Source: Margaritifera margaritifera (taxonomy: Eukaryota; Mollusca; Bivalvia; Unionida; Margaritiferidae). Taken from it: a DNA stretch of 64,000 bases. The notes beneath the pieces are model-generated. The model worked only from the letters and a program-made list of their open reading frames with translations. It was not told where the DNA came from and did no database searches. The number at the start of each line of letters is the position of its first letter. Positions within the stretch are counted from its first letter, which is position 1. Made by a program: the position numbers and the translations under genes. The DNA lies in assembly GCA_029931535.1 (NCBI GenBank), contig JAQPZY010001521.1, forward strand, positions 2,871,501-2,935,500, given 5' to 3'. Shown here one piece after another: positions 56,201 through 59,200 of the stretch.

Positions 56201-59200
56201 GGAGGAATGCGAATTATAACCAGAGTCTACCAGCGCTAACTGAGACCTAGTAAATATTATTTTCATCCAAAACTAATACATATTATTGCATAGGTGAGTA
56301 AACATTTTTATCATTCACTTGTGGGTAAATATCCAACTGATGCAGGAGTCGTTCTGATAATGTATATGCCTGTTGCAATAACCGAAAGTTTGATGACCTA
56401 TGCTACTAGGTCAGAACATTCTGCATGTGTATATAGTAGTGTATTATTTGTGTGACAAAGTTTTGTTTGCATCTTTCTGTGACCAAAGTATCAACATGTT
56501 ACTGAAAAGATCAAAAATGTGACCAAAAAGACCCAAAAGCTAATCACTATGAAGTAAGTTCCCCCCCACCAACACACACACACACAGATCTGTCTTTCCA
56601 TTCAATACCAGATATGTGTTTTTATTGCAATAAATATTTTCTCCACTGCTATTAGAGCGGCCTATTTAAGTGCAGTTGTTCCTCAGTTTCACTTCATTTT
56701 AAGTTAGTCAGTGGCAGGACTGCATTGTAAAACTCAGTGGCAGGACTTCATTGTAAAGCTCAGTGGCAGGACTGCATTGTAAAACTCCCAGTTTGAGCCA
56801 GCCTCCTAGGGAGAGCAGTATTTTTAAAAACCTAGTTTTTGTGTTCCTGGTGGGGTGCAAGATGGGACATTTTAAAAAGTATAATTGTGTATGTTGTTGT
56901 GGGGGTCTGGATGATCCCAAAATGGGTGGGGTGGGGGCATCACCTTAATGTGATCCGATTACCCTCCCTGTTGATATACATAATGTATGTAGTAACCACT
57001 TGTGTCAATATATAATATACTTAGTAACCAATTATGTCAATACATAATATACTTAGTAACCACTTGTGCTAATAAATAATATACTTAGTAACAGCTTGTG
57101 TCAATACATACTATACTTAGTAACCACTTGTGTCAATACAGAATATAGTTAGTAACCACTTGCATCAATATATAATATACTTAGTATCAAACCTGCATCA
57201 ACAGATAAATTACTTAGTAGCTACTTGTGTCAATACATAATATACTTAGTAACTACTTGTATCAATGCATAATGTACTTAGTAGCCACATGTGTCAGTAA
57301 ATAATATACTTAGTAACCACTCATGTCAATACATGGGAATACAAAACTTTTGTTTTTGTGTTCTTTCTTTTCAGAAAATTGGAGGACTTTGCTATGTGTG
57401 CCTTGCAGGCAGCACAGCAACAGGGGAAGAAATGTGACCCAAGTGACATTGTTGTGGCACTCATGGGGTATAACTGGCTGTTGGACAATATCTACACCAG
57501 TTGCCATGGTAACAGTTTCTATGAACACTTCTCTTTTGAAATTCCATTTGCCAAGGAGTCCAAAATATCAAATTGCATTCTGCAATAAGTCTTGATTATA
57601 AAAATGTATGCTTTCTTGTTCAGTTACTAAACAGTTAACATTGGTGCAGGAGTTTTAGAAGTATTTGCTAGTTTGTATGCACCCTCTGTTTGCAGCTAGG
57701 ACATCTTGATTTGGTCCTGTCCATTTGTCCATTCATCTGATCCAGGAAGCTGTAAACACTATTGCAAAAAAAATACTTGCCATGGACAAAATGAATTTTG
57801 ATAGCCATGTTTGTATCCAAATGTAGATGACCAGATGTGATTTTCATAAACAGCTTTTAAGCCTGAACTTAAATTTAAGTTTAGAATCCTGTGATCTGAT
57901 TGGCTGAAATTTAAGTCTGACTTAAGAGTGATCAATCAGATCTCTTAAGTCTAGACTTAACTTAAGACTTATGTAGGTGAATTTGAGGCCTGATTAAATT
58001 TTATGACAATTTTTCCATTTTTTAGAACTTTTAAAACTTTTTTTGTGAAAAGCTGGTTAGCAAAATTACACAAAAACTATTTGACATAGCCAAATACAAT
58101 TTATTACACATGTTTGCATGTATATGTACTAGAAGACCTGATTAGACTTTGATGCTATTGTCCCAATTTGTCCATTAAAATATTTGAACTTTTGAGATTT
58201 AGACATTTTGGGCTGCAGTGGGCAGCAGGGGCGTTTGTGTTATACAAACACAAGTCAAGTTAGATACTCTACAAATCCTGACTGAAAGAATCACCAACAA
58301 TTTTTCATAACTTTTGTTATTATTATTGGTTCATACTGGGAAATGTAAAAAGAATAAAAGTTAATATTTTTTCAATCAACATGTCTCAGTAGTATCAGGT
58401 AAATTTTGTAATCAAATAAAAGAAAAAGAATAATGATTAAAAGTCCTTATGAATAATAATGTAAGTAAATTAATTTTTAATGGCTATTGTAAGCATCCTG
58501 TTGTAAACTGAGTTTTAATTGATTGTAGCTGGTGACCCATGCACTGATCCAGTGTTGATGGAAGAGGCTTGGAGATTTGGGGGTTGTAGAGTGAGGCTGG
58601 AGAAAGTCCAGGCAGACTTATGCAGGTTAGAATCAGCTTATGCAAGATTTATTTTGAGCCTGTAATAACAGGTGATGAGATGCCAGCATTGCTTTCCAAC
58701 AGTACCATCATCATTGTCTTTTATCTTGTAGGAGTACTTGTTTACTTTTATTTAAAGGGTACAACTTCCCAAGAATTATGACAATTTTGACCTTTACATT
58801 TTTAGAACTTAACTTTTATATTGCACTATATATTGAGGATTCTCTTGATGTCCCTTTAAACCATATACATACATACATACATACTTTGAAGTCACATTTA
58901 TGGAGGGAGTTCACTATAGCCAGGCTTACATGCAAGATGCAGCATACCAGAAACCTTGTGAGATAGTTGGATGTTTTACATTGTGGTCAAATAACATTAT
59001 ACTATGGAAGTTTTCTTTAATGAATGAGATAATTATAAATTAAATAATCCAGTTTTGATAAGATGCTGATATTTGTCTATTTGTGTATGTCTTCTCGTTA
59101 TGATACAATTTTTTTTCAGATTACTCTTTGTTTATGACAAAATCCTGTTCATATTCAATGCATTGCATTGATCCAAAATCATTCATTATCATTATCGCTG

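Larger units (their letters stand above)
51650..56285 (-). mobile_element. Polinton/Maverick-like fragment, decayed
   Basis: A cluster of broken frames, mostly on the - strand, includes an rve-type integrase and a double-jelly-roll-type major capsid protein, the hallmark pair of Polinton/Maverick elements. A + strand degenerate frame follows at 55488-56230. I found no protein-primed DNA polymerase, ATPase or protease and no clear terminal repeats, so this is a partial copy. All frames carry stops or frameshifts. It lies in the long intron of module D6. Confidence 0.8.
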
